Of a DNA stretch of 64,000 bases, positions 55,280 to 64,000 are shown piece by piece. The stretch's first letter is position 1, and the number at the start of each line of letters is the position of its first letter. The stretch covers positions 186,001 through 250,000 of the forward strand of contig NZ_BAYE01000003.1 of assembly GCF_000685095.1 (NCBI RefSeq), in the 5' to 3' direction. Source of the DNA: Paraburkholderia caledonica NBRC 102488. GTDB lineage: Bacteria > Pseudomonadota > Gammaproteobacteria > Burkholderiales > Burkholderiaceae. Made by a program: the position numbers and the translations under genes. The notes below the pieces were generated by a model. It saw only the letters and a program-made list of their open reading frames with translations, did not search any database and was not told the DNA's origin.

Positions 55280-56308
55280 ATGAAAACCAATCCCGGACCG
55301 GTGATGCTCGACGTCGTCGGCAAAACGCTGAACGACGACGACAAGCGCCGTCTCGCCCATCCGATGACCGGCGGTGTGATTCTGTTCGCGCGCCACTACG
55401 AGAACCGGGCGCAACTGATTGCGCTGACCGACTCTATTCGCGCGATTCGCGAGGAACTGCTGATCGCAGTCGATCACGAAGGCGGACGTGTGCAGCGCTT
55501 CCGAACCGACGGGTTCACCGTGCTTCCCGCAATGGCCAAGCTCGGCGCGCTGTGGGACAGCGACGTTATGCATGCTACCAAGGTCACGACCGCAGTCGGC
55601 TATATCCTCGCTTCGGAGTTGCGCGCCTGCGGCATCGACATGAGCTTTACGCCGGTGCTCGATCTGAACTACGGCCAGTCGCAGGTAATCGGCGATCGCG
55701 CGTTTCATAGCGATCCGCGCGTCGTGGCGATGCTCGCGAAAAACCTCAACCACGGTCTTGCGCTCGCCGGCATGAGCAACTGCGGCAAGCACTTTCCGGG
55801 GCATGGTTTCGCGCACGCGGACTCGCACGTCGCGATGCCCGTCGACGAACGCTCGCTCGACGACATTCTTCGCGACGACGTAGCGCCGTATGACTGGCTT
55901 GGGCTGTCGCTCGGCTCGGTGATTCCGGCGCACGTCGTCTATCCGCAAGTCGACTCCAGGCCGGCGGGCTTTTCACGTGTCTGGCTGCAGGACATCCTGC
56001 GCGGCAAGCTGCGCTTCGAAGGCGCCATTTTTAGCGACGATCTCTCGATGGAAGCCGCGCGCCAGGGCGGCACGCTCACCGAAGGCGCGACTGCCGCGCT
56101 GCAGGCCGGTTGCGACATGGTGCTGATCTGCAATCAGCCCGAAAAGGCCGAACAGGTGCTGGACGAATTGCGCTTCACGCCATCGAAGGAATCGCAGCAG
56201 CGGGTCAAGCGCATGCGCCCGCGCGACAAGGCGCTGAAGTGGAGCAAGCTGGTCGCGGAGCCGCGATATCTGCAAGCGCAGGCTTTGCTGCGCAGCGTGT
56301 TCGCCTGA
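55280..56308 (+). CDS. nagZ: beta-N-acetylhexosaminidase NagZ
   Basis: 342 residues. NagZ removes GlcNAc from 1,6-anhydromuropeptides in cell-wall recycling. The glycosyl hydrolase family 3 signature KHFPGHGFAHADSH (about 171-184) holds the catalytic-loop His; DHEGGRVQRF lies near 67. ATG 55280 (MKTNPGPVM) is chosen because GGAAATCA precedes it and upstream residues are basic and atypical. Followed by a strong hairpin. Confidence 0.94.
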   Translation: MKTNPGPVMLDVVGKTLNDDDKRRLAHPMTGGVILFARHYENRAQLIALTDSIRAIREELLIAVDHEGGRVQRFRTDGFTVLPAMAKLGALWDSDVMHATKVTTAVGYILASELRACGIDMSFTPVLDLNYGQSQVIGDRAFHSDPRVVAMLAKNLNHGLALAGMSNCGKHFPGHGFAHADSHVAMPVDERSLDDILRDDVAPYDWLGLSLGSVIPAHVVYPQVDSRPAGFSRVWLQDILRGKLRFEGAIFSDDLSMEAARQGGTLTEGATAALQAGCDMVLICNQPEKAEQVLDELRFTPSKESQQRVKRMRPRDKALKWSKLVAEPRYLQAQALLRSVFA

Positions 56309-56334
56309 GCGACGCGCGAATACAGTAGATAAAC

Positions 56335-56362
56335 CAACGGCGCCTCGCTTCAGGCGCCGTTG
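56335..56362 (+). terminator. intrinsic terminator after nagZ
   Basis: CAACGGCGCC and GGCGCCGTTG form a 10-bp stem with an 8-nt loop, followed by TTC. It also lies downstream of the convergent response-regulator gene. Confidence 0.78.
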
Positions 56363-56448
56363 TTCATTGGTCATCTGCGCGCGTGCATGCGATGTGCGCC
56401 TCCCCGGTCCGCTTTGCAAGCGCTTCGACGTGCAAAGCGAAGAGGGGG

Positions 56449-57828
56449 TCAGTTCAGCCGCATCCGTTGCAGTTTGTTGTACAGCGTCTTCGGGCTGATG
56501 CCCAGCAGCGACGCCGCCCGATGGCGTGTACCGCCTACCGCGTCGAGCGTCGCACGAATCAGCATTTCTTCCACATCGGCGAGCGGGGTGCCGACCGTGA
56601 CCTGAACGCGGCTGCCATTCAGATCGCGACCGTTGACGGAGCCGGCTTCGTCGGCGCGCAACGACTCCAGCACGTCGCCCGATGCGTGGTACGCACGCCG
56701 CACGCGGTCCTGCAGCTCGCGCACGTTGCCCGGCCATTCGTATGTCAGGCATTCGCGCAGGAAGTTGGGCCCGATCTGCTTGGCGACGTCGGACGCGCCG
56801 CGCGCGGCGGCGTCGTGATTCAGTTCGTCGACAATCGCCTGCGCGATCAGCGCAGGATCTTCGCCGCGCTCGCGCAACGGCGGCAGCGTCACCGCTGCGG
56901 CTTCGAGACGCAGCGCGAGGTCCTCATGCAGACTGCCGTCCGCGACCGCTGCGCGCGGCGCTTTGCGCGTCGACGCGATCAAACGGAAATCGGTCACGAC
57001 CTGACTCGTGCCGCCGACCCGCATGAAGGTCTGCGAATCCAGCGCGCGGAGCAATGCTTCCTGCTGCGCGCGCGGCAATTCCGCAATCTCGTCGATGAAA
57101 AGCGTCCCGCCGCTCGCCTGCTCGAAGAGGCCGGGCTCGCGCTGATCGGCGCCGCTGAACGCGCCGCGTTCGTGGCCGAACAGCACGCTGTCCAGCGAAC
57201 GCAGCTGCGAACTGGCTGCGCTGCGGCAATCGAGCGTGACGAACGGGCCTTTGCGGCGCCGGCTCATATCGTGCATCGTCCGGGCGGCCACCTGCTTGCC
57301 GGTACCGGCTTCGCCTGAAATCAGGACGGCCGCTTCGGTCGGCGCGATATGTTCGATCGTGTCGTACACGTGCTGCATCGCGGCGCTGCGGCCCAGCACC
57401 GAGCCGAAGCGCCCAAGCTGACGCAACGATGCGCGCAGCGTCTGCACTTCCTCAGTCAACTCATACGGACGCGGAATTCTCGCAAGCAGACTGCGCAGGC
57501 GGGGAATGTTGACCGGCTTCAGCAGATAGTCCCAGATGCCGTGCCGCAAGCCTTCGATCGCGCTTTCCACGGTCGCATTGCCGGTCATGACGATCACAGG
57601 CAGCGCGCCGCCTGGCGGATGCGCGGGCAGATGCTGCAACAGGTCGAGCCCGCTGCCGTCTGGAAGATTCAGGTCGACCAGAACAACGTCGGGGATGAAG
57701 CGCGTCAGCGCGGCGCGCGCTTCGGCGATGGTCGTCGCGGTGTCGACTGAAAAACCATCCGCGGCAAGAATCGCGGATAGGCCCGACAGGCTATTGGGGT
57801 CGTCTTCAACAATCAGAGCGTGTGGCAT
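56449..57828 (-). CDS. orphan sigma-54 dependent response regulator (NtrC type)
   Basis: 459 residues. Receiver domain (about 1-120) with phospho-acceptor Asp in VVLVDLNLPDG (about 52) and Lys in YLLKPVN. AAA+ domain: Walker A SGEAGTGKQ (about 170), the sigma-54 loop reads GAFSGA instead of GAFTGA (about 226), Walker B GGTLFIDEIAEL (about 244). Fis-type HTH at the end (GISPKTLYNKLQRMRLN). No histidine kinase lies next to it. It is minus-strand, convergent with nagZ. Confidence 0.93.
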   Translation of the reverse strand: MPHALIVEDDPNSLSGLSAILAADGFSVDTATTIAEARAALTRFIPDVVLVDLNLPDGSGLDLLQHLPAHPPGGALPVIVMTGNATVESAIEGLRHGIWDYLLKPVNIPRLRSLLARIPRPYELTEEVQTLRASLRQLGRFGSVLGRSAAMQHVYDTIEHIAPTEAAVLISGEAGTGKQVAARTMHDMSRRRKGPFVTLDCRSAASSQLRSLDSVLFGHERGAFSGADQREPGLFEQASGGTLFIDEIAELPRAQQEALLRALDSQTFMRVGGTSQVVTDFRLIASTRKAPRAAVADGSLHEDLALRLEAAAVTLPPLRERGEDPALIAQAIVDELNHDAAARGASDVAKQIGPNFLRECLTYEWPGNVRELQDRVRRAYHASGDVLESLRADEAGSVNGRDLNGSRVQVTVGTPLADVEEMLIRATLDAVGGTRHRAASLLGISPKTLYNKLQRMRLN

Positions 57829-58197
57829 GGCGAGCGCAACTTTTTAAATGGATGAAATAGCCGCTTTTTCTGCGCCTGAACCGCAGCGCGGCGAAGCGGG
57901 TACGATGGCTGGCCGGTACTGTCGGGCGGATGCGTCGCCGCGCAAGTCAGCGTCAGCCGGGCGGCGCACAAGCGGCCTCCCGGTCGGCATGACCGCGGTA
58001 CCCGGCATTCATGCCACCGGGCGAAACGGGCGGCGAGTCGACTCACGTAGTTCTGGTCCTTTGCTGTATCTGAGCGGGCGATTCGCCGCGCGCTGGTTAG
58101 CGTTGCGGCCCGCCTGGTTCTATTCGCCGGCATCCTGCGGCCACGATGCAATGCTGCATGGGCGCCGGCGCTTACTTCGCGTCTGCTGCTTTTGCTG
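57829..58197. other. 370-bp stretch without a supported gene
   Basis: Lies between the response regulator (upstream side) and the end of csbD, both minus-strand. It should hold the regulator promoter. No sigma-54 promoter, RNA or protein was recognised. Confidence 0.45.
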
Positions 58198-58404
58198 TCA
58201 GAAATCCCGATTGCTGTCGAAGAAGCGGCGTACTTCGCGCTCCGCGTCTTCGCGAGTTTTGCCATAGCGTTCCTGAATCAGGCCCGCGAGACGGTCCGCG
58301 CGACCTTCGGCCTTGGTGAGTTCGTCGTCGGTCAGTTCGCCCCACGCAGCCTTCGCCTTCCCAACCAGTTGCTTCCACTTGCCTTCTGCGATGTCGTTAT
58401 TCAT
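58198..58404 (-). CDS. CsbD family stress protein
   Basis: 68 residues. The sequence MNNDIAEGKWKQLVGKAKAA followed by AWGELTDDELTKAEGRADRL is the CsbD signature. These small hydrophilic proteins rise under general stress in Bacillus and in Gram-negatives (YjbJ), but their function is unsettled. GGAGATGCGAG lies just before ATG. An inverted repeat about 120 bp upstream may be a regulatory site. Confidence 0.9.
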   Translation of the reverse strand: MNNDIAEGKWKQLVGKAKAAWGELTDDELTKAEGRADRLAGLIQERYGKTREDAEREVRRFFDSNRDF

Positions 58405-58591
58405 CTCGCATCTCCGGAGTCGAGAGACATTGGGTATGGGGTCTCTAGCATGAGCTATGCCAACGCCCTTTGACTTGGCATATCAAGGGCTTACATTGCC
58501 ACACACGGCAACATCGAAATGCTGTGACCGGAAATTTGGACAAAATTGCCGGTAAAGTTTTCCTCCACAATACTCGGCGGCACAAAAAAGA

Positions 58592-58615
58592 AAAAGCGCC
58601 CAATGGGGCGCTTTT
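58592..58615 (-). terminator. intrinsic terminator of efp
   Basis: AAAAGCGCCC and GGGCGCTTTT form a 10-bp stem with a 4-nt loop, followed on the minus strand by TTCTTTTTTG. Confidence 0.88.
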
Positions 58616-58669
58616 CGTTTTTTGCCAGCGCGCATTGCGTCGCGCTGGGCGGGGGCGTCTTGCCGGCGG

Positions 58670-59227
58670 TTATGCGCGGCTACGATACTCGTGCGTACGC
58701 GTGTCGATTTCGATCTTGTCGCCGATGTTGCAGAACAGCGGCACTTGCAGCTCGAAACCGGTGTTCAGCTTGGCATTCTTCAGCACCTTGCCCGAGGACG
58801 TGTCGCCCTTCACAGCCGGTTCCGTATAGATGATTTCGCGGACCAGCGTGGTCGGCAGTTCGACGGAGATGGCTTTCTCGTTGTAGAACACGACTTCGCA
58901 AGTCATGCCGTCTTCGAGGTAGTTCATCGCGTCGCCCATCATTTCGGCTTCGACTTCATACTGGTTGTAGTCGGCGTCCATGAACACGTACATTGGATCG
59001 GCGAAGTAAGAGTACGTCACTTCCTTGCGCTCGAGCACGACGACGTCGAACTTGTCGTCTGCCTTGTACACGCTTTCCATGCCTGCGCCGGTCAGCAGGT
59101 TCTTGAACTTCATCTTGACGACGGCGGAGTTGCGGCCCGATTTGTTGTATTCGGCCTTTTGCACGACCATTGCGTCTGCGCCGATCATTACGACGTTGCC
59201 GGTGCGGAGTTCCTGTGCGGTCTTCAT
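58670..59227 (-). CDS. efp: elongation factor P (arginine-32 type)
   Basis: 185 residues in three beta-barrel domains. The tip loop that enters the ribosome P site is [10 protein letters not shown], with arginine at position 32 where E. coli has lysine 34. This is the EF-P type activated by rhamnosylation by EarP, which is encoded just upstream. EF-P rescues ribosomes stalled at polyproline. AGGACAG lies 7 bp before the ATG. Confidence 0.98.
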   Translation of the reverse strand: MKTAQELRTGNVVMIGADAMVVQKAEYNKSGRNSAVVKMKFKNLLTGAGMESVYKADDKFDVVVLERKEVTYSYFADPMYVFMDADYNQYEVEAEMMGDAMNYLEDGMTCEVVFYNEKAISVELPTTLVREIIYTEPAVKGDTSSGKVLKNAKLNTGFELQVPLFCNIGDKIEIDTRTHEYRSRA

Positions 59228-59677
59228 AAAACTGTCCTGTACGAAATAAGTAGCTTCAACTTGTGCTCAACGGCATACGGCGCAAGCGGCTTCGACGTTT
59301 CCTGCGCTTTACGCCGCGCCGCGATGAGACGGCCCGGCGAGAAGCGGTGCATGAAGCGCGGTTGGCTTGCTGCGAGGGTTCCAGTGGCGTAGCCGATGCG
59401 ACGCGTTCCGCAATTCCCGCAAATCCGTTACCTGCTTTTTACCCGATGCGGGCGTGTACACGAGTGGCGCCGGTCGGCAGCGTGTTTCCTGAAGTGCGCT
59501 TTTGCCCACCGTTTCTCCACCGATTGCATGCGGCTTGCGCGAAGCGTCGCATTGCATCTTTGGATGCCGGGGGAACCGGCTAAAAGCGGGAGACGAAAGC
59601 CAACTGAAGCCAACTGAATCCAGGATTTTTTTGCTGCGATCGGGCCGCGCTTGCGTCGTCGGCCGTTGGATAACCGC
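59228..59677. other. 450-bp gap between earP and efp
   Basis: Same-strand gap between earP and efp. A 10-bp direct repeat AAGCCAACTG occurs at 59597-59606 and 59607-59616. Short open frames do not look like proteins. It probably holds a separate efp promoter, but none was pinned. Confidence 0.45.
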
Positions 59678-60904
59678 TTATTTTAACTGACTTTTTGTGA
59701 ACAAGGCCAGATTTCCAGCGAGGTCGCCGACTCGCGCGAGTTCGCCGGCCCATTCGACCGCGCGCCGCTGCAGCGCCGGGTAGTGGTCGCGCACCGCTGC
59801 CCAGTCCGGCTCGCCGACGCCGTTCCAGGCGTGCCAAAACCGCGCGAGGGCGGCGCGGGCATCGACGGCAAGCGTGCGGCCGTAGTGTTCGAGCGCGGCG
59901 TCGAGTTTCGGCAGATGCGCGTCGTCCGCTTGCGGGTAAATGTGCCAGACGAAGGGTCTGGCGGCCCACTGCGCGCGCACAAACGAATCCTCGCCGCGCA
60001 CGAAATTGATGTCACTGACCCAGAGCAGCGCGTCGTAGCCGGATTGTTCGGTGAACGCGAGGCCATGTGCGCTCAATCCGCCGCGCTCCGCACGGGTGCC
60101 GGCGGCAAACGCCGGCACTCCGAAAAAGCGCGCAACCGCGCCGGAGATACGGCCCTCGGGCACAAGCACCACCACAGGTTCGACACTGTCGCGCCATTGC
60201 TCGAGCAGGTTGTCGACTGCCGGATTCTCATAGGCGAAGAGCGAAACGACAGTCGCCCCGACAGGTGGCGCGTGTCCCACGGTTTGCAGCCACCACGCTT
60301 CTCGTGCCGCAGGCGACGCCTCGAACGCCGCGCGTGCGGCATCCAGATTCCGCTCCTTCAGCACGCCGCCCGTGCCCGGCCCGAGCCCGGGAAAGAAGAA
60401 CGTCTTGACGAGCGGATAGCGCGGATGCGGCGATGGCCGCAGGTGAAAGTCCGCGACCCAGTCCTCGGCGCTCAGATATTCGAGGTTGATCCACACAGGC
60501 GGGCGCTTGCGCTGCGCCATCGCAGCCACGTAGATGGGCGGCAGTTCGCAGGCGAACGCCTCGATCACCACGTCGGCCACTTCGAGCGTGTCGCCGGCAT
60601 GCGTCGGCGCGTGCCAGTGTTCGACGACGATCCCGTCGATGGTCTGCCGTGCACGATCGAGCGCGAGCGACGGACACAGTTTCTGGAACGCATGCAGATC
60701 GTCGACGAAGACTCGCACTTGCCAGTCGTGCTCGCTCGCAAGCTGACGCGCGAGGCGCCAGCACACGCCGATGTCGCCGAAATTGTCGATCACCGCGCAG
60801 AAAATATCGCACGCGATCGCTGCGGACGGTTCGCGAGGCGCAGCGGCGGTTGGGTCGACGGCTGGGTCGGCGGTTGGGTCGGATGGCGGCGCGGTGGAGG
60901 GCAT
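59678..60904 (-). CDS. earP: EF-P arginine rhamnosyltransferase EarP
   Basis: 408 residues. The N-terminal core CAVIDNFGDIGVCWRLARQL (about 36-55) carries the NFGD motif whose aspartate is catalytic in studied EarP, and the C-terminal domain has a GT-B nucleotide-sugar site (SFVRAQWAARPFVWHIYPQ). EarP transfers rhamnose from dTDP-rhamnose to Arg32 of EF-P. The first about 28 residues are Asp/Pro/Thr/Ala repeats of low complexity and may not be translated from this ATG; no better start is obvious. earP and efp lie side by side, as in Pseudomonas and Neisseria. Confidence 0.95.
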   Translation of the reverse strand: MPSTAPPSDPTADPAVDPTAAAPREPSAAIACDIFCAVIDNFGDIGVCWRLARQLASEHDWQVRVFVDDLHAFQKLCPSLALDRARQTIDGIVVEHWHAPTHAGDTLEVADVVIEAFACELPPIYVAAMAQRKRPPVWINLEYLSAEDWVADFHLRPSPHPRYPLVKTFFFPGLGPGTGGVLKERNLDAARAAFEASPAAREAWWLQTVGHAPPVGATVVSLFAYENPAVDNLLEQWRDSVEPVVVLVPEGRISGAVARFFGVPAFAAGTRAERGGLSAHGLAFTEQSGYDALLWVSDINFVRGEDSFVRAQWAARPFVWHIYPQADDAHLPKLDAALEHYGRTLAVDARAALARFWHAWNGVGEPDWAAVRDHYPALQRRAVEWAGELARVGDLAGNLALFTKSQLK

Positions 60905-61061
60905 CGGCGGGCTCGGGCGGACGCGGAATGTTCTAAACTGGCGATTCTAAAGCACCCGTTCGATCTCCTCGCGCCAGACTTCTTTGAGCGTGAAACCGAT
61001 GCGGCCACACCAGGCCAGACGGGGCGACCGCCCGCGAGACAGTCCCACCAGCCGATCCTGC

Positions 61062-63266
61062 ATGACCGAACCCGAAGCAAACATCGCTTTCGAGCCGAAA
61101 AAAGTGCTCGCCCAGTTGCCGCATCTGCCCGGCGTCTATCGCTATTACGACACGCACGGCGCGGTGCTGTACGTCGGCAAGGCGCGCGATCTCAAAAAGC
61201 GTGTTTCGAGCTACTTCACGAAGACGCAACTGTCGCCGCGCATCGCGATGATGGTGACGCGCATTGCGCGCATCGAGACGACCGTGACGCGCTCCGAGGC
61301 GGAAGCGCTGTTGCTCGAAAACAATTTGATCAAGGCGCTCGCGCCGCGTTACAACATTCTGTTTCGGGACGACAAGTCGTATCCGTACCTGAAGCTGACC
61401 GGCCACAAGTTTCCGCGCATGGCCTATTACCGCGGCTCGGTGGATCGCAAGAATCAGTATTTTGGTCCGTTTCCGAGCGCGTGGGCGGTGCGCGAGAGCA
61501 TTCAGATCCTGCAGCGCGTATTCCAGTTGCGTACCTGCGAAGACTCCGTGTTCAACAACCGCACGCGGCCGTGCCTGCTACATCAGATCGGCCGTTGCAC
61601 AGCGCCGTGCGTTGGCAACATCGGCGAAGAGGACTACGCGCGCGACGTCGCGAATGCGTCGCGCTTTCTGCTCGGCCGGCAGGGCGAAGTGATGAAAGAA
61701 CTCGAGCAGAAGATGCATGCGTTCGCGAGCGAGCTGAAGTTCGAGCAGGCTGCGGCCGTGCGCAATCAGATGAGTTCGCTGTCGACGGTGCTGCATCAGC
61801 AGGCCATTGAGGTCGGTAGCGATAGCGATGTCGATATTCTCGCGGTGGTCGCTCTGGGCGGCCGCGTCTGCGTGAATCTTGCGATGGTGCGCGGCGGCCG
61901 GCATCTCGGCGACAAGGCGTATTTCCCCGCGCACGTTGAAAGTGCGTTGACGGCGGAAGAGGGTGGTCTCGAAGAGGAAGGCGACGACGTTTTGGTCGAC
62001 GTCGCGTCGGACGCAGGCTCGGTTTCTGCGGAAAACGCGCACAGCAATATAAGCGGCGACAAACTATCGTCGGACACCGCGGATGCGCTTGCAATCGCAC
62101 AGGAACTGCCGCCGGAAGATGACGACGACCTCGCTGACGACGCAAGCGCAGGCGTGCTCGATGCCAGCCCCGATTCCAGTTCGGAACCGGCGAAGCCGCG
62201 CAAGAACAGCGCGTCGGGCAGCATCGAATCGGAAGTGCTCGAGGCGTTCATCGCGCAGCATTATCTCGGCAATCGCGTGCCGCCCGTGCTGGTGGTCAGC
62301 CACGCGCCGGCCACGCGAGAACTCGTCGACGTGCTGATCGAGCAGGCCGGCCACAAGGTCACCGTGCTGCGTCAGCCGCAAGGGCAACGGCGCGCGTGGC
62401 TCGCAATGGCGGAGCAGAACGCGCGGCTCGCGCTCGCACGACTGTTGTCCGAGCAAGGCTCGCAACAGGCGCGCACGCGTGCGCTTACCGACACGCTCGG
62501 CATGGAGTGCGACGACCTCGCGCATGTGCGCATCGAATGTTTCGACGTCAGCCACACCATGGGCGAGGCGACGCAGGCGTCGTGCGTCGTGTATCACCAT
62601 CACAAGATGCAGTCATCGGAATATCGCCGCTACAACATCACCGGCATCACGCCCGGCGACGACTACGCGGCGATGCGCCAGGTGCTCACGCGCCGCTACG
62701 AGAAAATGGTCGCGCAGGCCGCCGCGAATGCCGCCGATGAGGCCGTCGATCTGCAAAGCGATACGGCGGTGGACCCGTCGCTCACGCCCGAGGCCGCTGA
62801 ACCTGTCGCGTCGGGAGGCATCTTGCCCACCATCGTGTTGATCGACGGCGGCAAGGGTCAGGTGGAAATCGCGCGGCAAGTGTTCACCGAGCTTGGGCTG
62901 GACACGGGCATGCTGGTCGGCGTCGCGAAAGGAGAGGGACGCAAGGTCGGCCTCGAAACCCTGATTTTCGCCGACGGCCGCACGCCGCTCGAACTCGGCA
63001 AGGAAAGCGCGGCGTTAATGCTGGTCGCGCAGATCCGCGACGAGGCGCACCGTTTTGCGATCACCGGCATGCGCGCAAAACGCGGCAAGACGCGTCAGAC
63101 GTCGCGGCTCGAGGAGCTCGAAGGCGTGGGGGCGAAACGGCGTCAGCGGCTGCTGGCGCGCTTCGGCGGGCTGCGCGGCGTGGTCGCGGCGAGCGTCGAA
63201 GATCTAGCGAGCGTCGAAGGAATTTCTCAGGCGCTCGCCGAGCAGATCTATCGGCAATTGCACTGA
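61062..63266 (+). CDS. uvrC: excinuclease ABC subunit C with acidic insertions
   Basis: 734 residues versus about 610 in E. coli. GIY-YIG nuclease domain at the start ([20 protein letters not shown], about 18-37), UvrB-binding UVR region ([20 protein letters not shown]), then a roughly 97-residue acidic insertion (about 292-388), then the RNase H-like nuclease domain ([20 protein letters not shown]) with a second, shorter insertion (about 556-590), and two C-terminal HhH motifs ([18 protein letters not shown]). UvrC makes the dual incisions of nucleotide excision repair. ATG 61062 begins the family domain. Divergent from earP. Confidence 0.96.
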   Translation: MTEPEANIAFEPKKVLAQLPHLPGVYRYYDTHGAVLYVGKARDLKKRVSSYFTKTQLSPRIAMMVTRIARIETTVTRSEAEALLLENNLIKALAPRYNILFRDDKSYPYLKLTGHKFPRMAYYRGSVDRKNQYFGPFPSAWAVRESIQILQRVFQLRTCEDSVFNNRTRPCLLHQIGRCTAPCVGNIGEEDYARDVANASRFLLGRQGEVMKELEQKMHAFASELKFEQAAAVRNQMSSLSTVLHQQAIEVGSDSDVDILAVVALGGRVCVNLAMVRGGRHLGDKAYFPAHVESALTAEEGGLEEEGDDVLVDVASDAGSVSAENAHSNISGDKLSSDTADALAIAQELPPEDDDDLADDASAGVLDASPDSSSEPAKPRKNSASGSIESEVLEAFIAQHYLGNRVPPVLVVSHAPATRELVDVLIEQAGHKVTVLRQPQGQRRAWLAMAEQNARLALARLLSEQGSQQARTRALTDTLGMECDDLAHVRIECFDVSHTMGEATQASCVVYHHHKMQSSEYRRYNITGITPGDDYAAMRQVLTRRYEKMVAQAAANAADEAVDLQSDTAVDPSLTPEAAEPVASGGILPTIVLIDGGKGQVEIARQVFTELGLDTGMLVGVAKGEGRKVGLETLIFADGRTPLELGKESAALMLVAQIRDEAHRFAITGMRAKRGKTRQTSRLEELEGVGAKRRQRLLARFGGLRGVVAASVEDLASVEGISQALAEQIYRQLH

Positions 63267-63496
63267 GTCGCGGCGCGCGGGTCACGTCGCCTTTAGCTGG
63301 CCGCGGCGGCAACGCTGCTGCCGCGGCATCTTGCACGACGAGCGCGATGAGCCTCGCTCGCCTCACTTTATGTGCCGTCCTCACGCGAGGTGAGTCGCGC
63401 AAGCGGTGCGCGCGTCGCTCCCGGCGCCGCTTTGCTTGTGGCACGCACTGTGACACGGCACAATTGCATCTCTCCCGTCAGACGCTGCGCCTGCCC

Positions 63497-64000
63497 ATGC
63501 CGTTCAATTTCCCGATTTTCCTGACCTGGCTGCGGATTGTTCTGATTCCGCTGGTCGTCGGCGTGTTTTATTTGCCCGACATGATGATGAGTCCCCCGCA
63601 CCGTAATCTCGCGGCGGCGACGATCTTCGTGCTGGCTGCGCTGACCGACTGGTTCGACGGCTACCTGGCTCGCAAATGGAATCAGACGTCGGCGTTCGGC
63701 GCGTTTCTCGACCCTGTCGCGGACAAACTGATGGTGACCGCCGCCTTGCTGGTGCTCGTGCAACTCGCGCGAATCGACTCCGCTATTGCTCTAGTGATCG
63801 TTGGGCGCGAGATCGCGATTTCGGCGCTGCGCGAATGGATGGCGCAGATCGGCGCGTCGAAGAGCGTGGCCGTGAATTCGCTTGGTAAATTCAAGACCGT
63901 TTGCCAGATGGTGGCTATTCCGATGCTGCTGTTCAACGGTCCGTTGTCATTCGGCGGCGGCGTGGCGATCGACACACGAACGTGGGGCTTGTGGCTCATC
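63497..64000 (+). CDS. pgsA: CDP-diacylglycerol-glycerol-3-phosphate 3-phosphatidyltransferase, 5' part
   Basis: 168 codons are visible before the window ends. PgsA makes phosphatidylglycerophosphate, the route to phosphatidylglycerol and cardiolipin. Several hydrophobic helices frame the CDP-alcohol phosphotransferase motif, here DGYLAR, then G and two spaced aspartates in FGAFLDPVADK (about 52-78). ATG 63497 (MPFNFPIFLTWLRI) matches the family start. It follows uvrC by 230 bp, a common betaproteobacterial order. Confidence 0.93.
   Translation, partial: MPFNFPIFLTWLRIVLIPLVVGVFYLPDMMMSPPHRNLAAATIFVLAALTDWFDGYLARKWNQTSAFGAFLDPVADKLMVTAALLVLVQLARIDSAIALVIVGREIAISALREWMAQIGASKSVAVNSLGKFKTVCQMVAIPMLLFNGPLSFGGGVAIDTRTWGLWLI

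Noticed and set aside
59228..59677. Short open frames between earP and efp
   Set aside because: Poor start signals and atypical composition; no support as genes.

Overview
The window is a high-GC, densely coded stretch of a betaproteobacterial chromosome, most likely Burkholderiaceae (Paraburkholderia or Burkholderia). This is inferred from gene order and family features: a yceD-rpmF-plsX-fabHDG-acpP-fabF block running directly into rpoE-rseA-rseB-mucD-lepA-lepB-rnc-era-recO-pdxJ-acpS-nagZ, an EF-P with arginine at position 32 beside its rhamnosyltransferase EarP, RNase E and RNase III with long disordered tails, and UvrC with acidic insertions. No phage, insertion sequence, plasmid or CRISPR signal was seen.

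Layout. 1-9 kb: end of an unknown gene, a GlxA-type AraC regulator, a hotdog acyl-CoA thioesterase, then minus-strand fumC, a PLD-family lipoprotein, a bile-acid:sodium symporter family protein, a MATE exporter and an S4 RNA-binding protein. 9-16 kb: two small exported Ala/Lys-rich proteins, a UvrD/Rep-type helicase, a conserved protein of unknown function, azlCD, an AraC regulator and a CreA-like protein. 16-24 kb: two tandem tRNA-Asn genes with their own promoter and terminators, fdxA, pncB, a solitary lutC homologue, a sodium:proton antiporter, a 2-hydroxyacid dehydrogenase overlapping rmuC, and a small membrane protein. 24-31 kb: a molybdenum cofactor cluster (moaA-mobA-moeA, minus strand) and rne, which is divergent from rluC across about 730 bp without a gene. 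31-36 kb: rluC, a HAD phosphatase, a Rieske protein and an S49 peptidase, against minus-strand maf and a tetrapyrrole-methylase-fold methyltransferase.

36-50 kb: the phospholipid and fatty-acid synthesis operon with ribosomal protein L32, then the sigma-E envelope-stress module (rpoE, rseA, rseB, degP/mucD, a glutaredoxin-like gene) and lepA-lepB. 50-56 kb: rnc-era-recO-pdxJ-acpS-nagZ, mostly overlapping or closely spaced. 56-64 kb: an orphan sigma-54 response regulator, csbD, efp, earP, uvrC and the 5' part of pgsA, cut by the window edge.

The genes are overwhelmingly housekeeping: lipid synthesis, translation, RNA decay, DNA repair, cofactor synthesis and envelope stress. I did not find a convincing new multi-gene system. 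The points most worth a second look are regulatory or architectural: intrinsic terminators inside the fatty-acid operon directly after rpmF and acpP, perfect inverted repeats in the rne-rluC spacer, a strong promoter with a tandem-repeat leader before yceD, a GAFSGA variant in the sigma-54 regulator, a pair of uncharacterised small exported proteins, and disordered extensions on RNase III, RNase E, RecO and UvrC.
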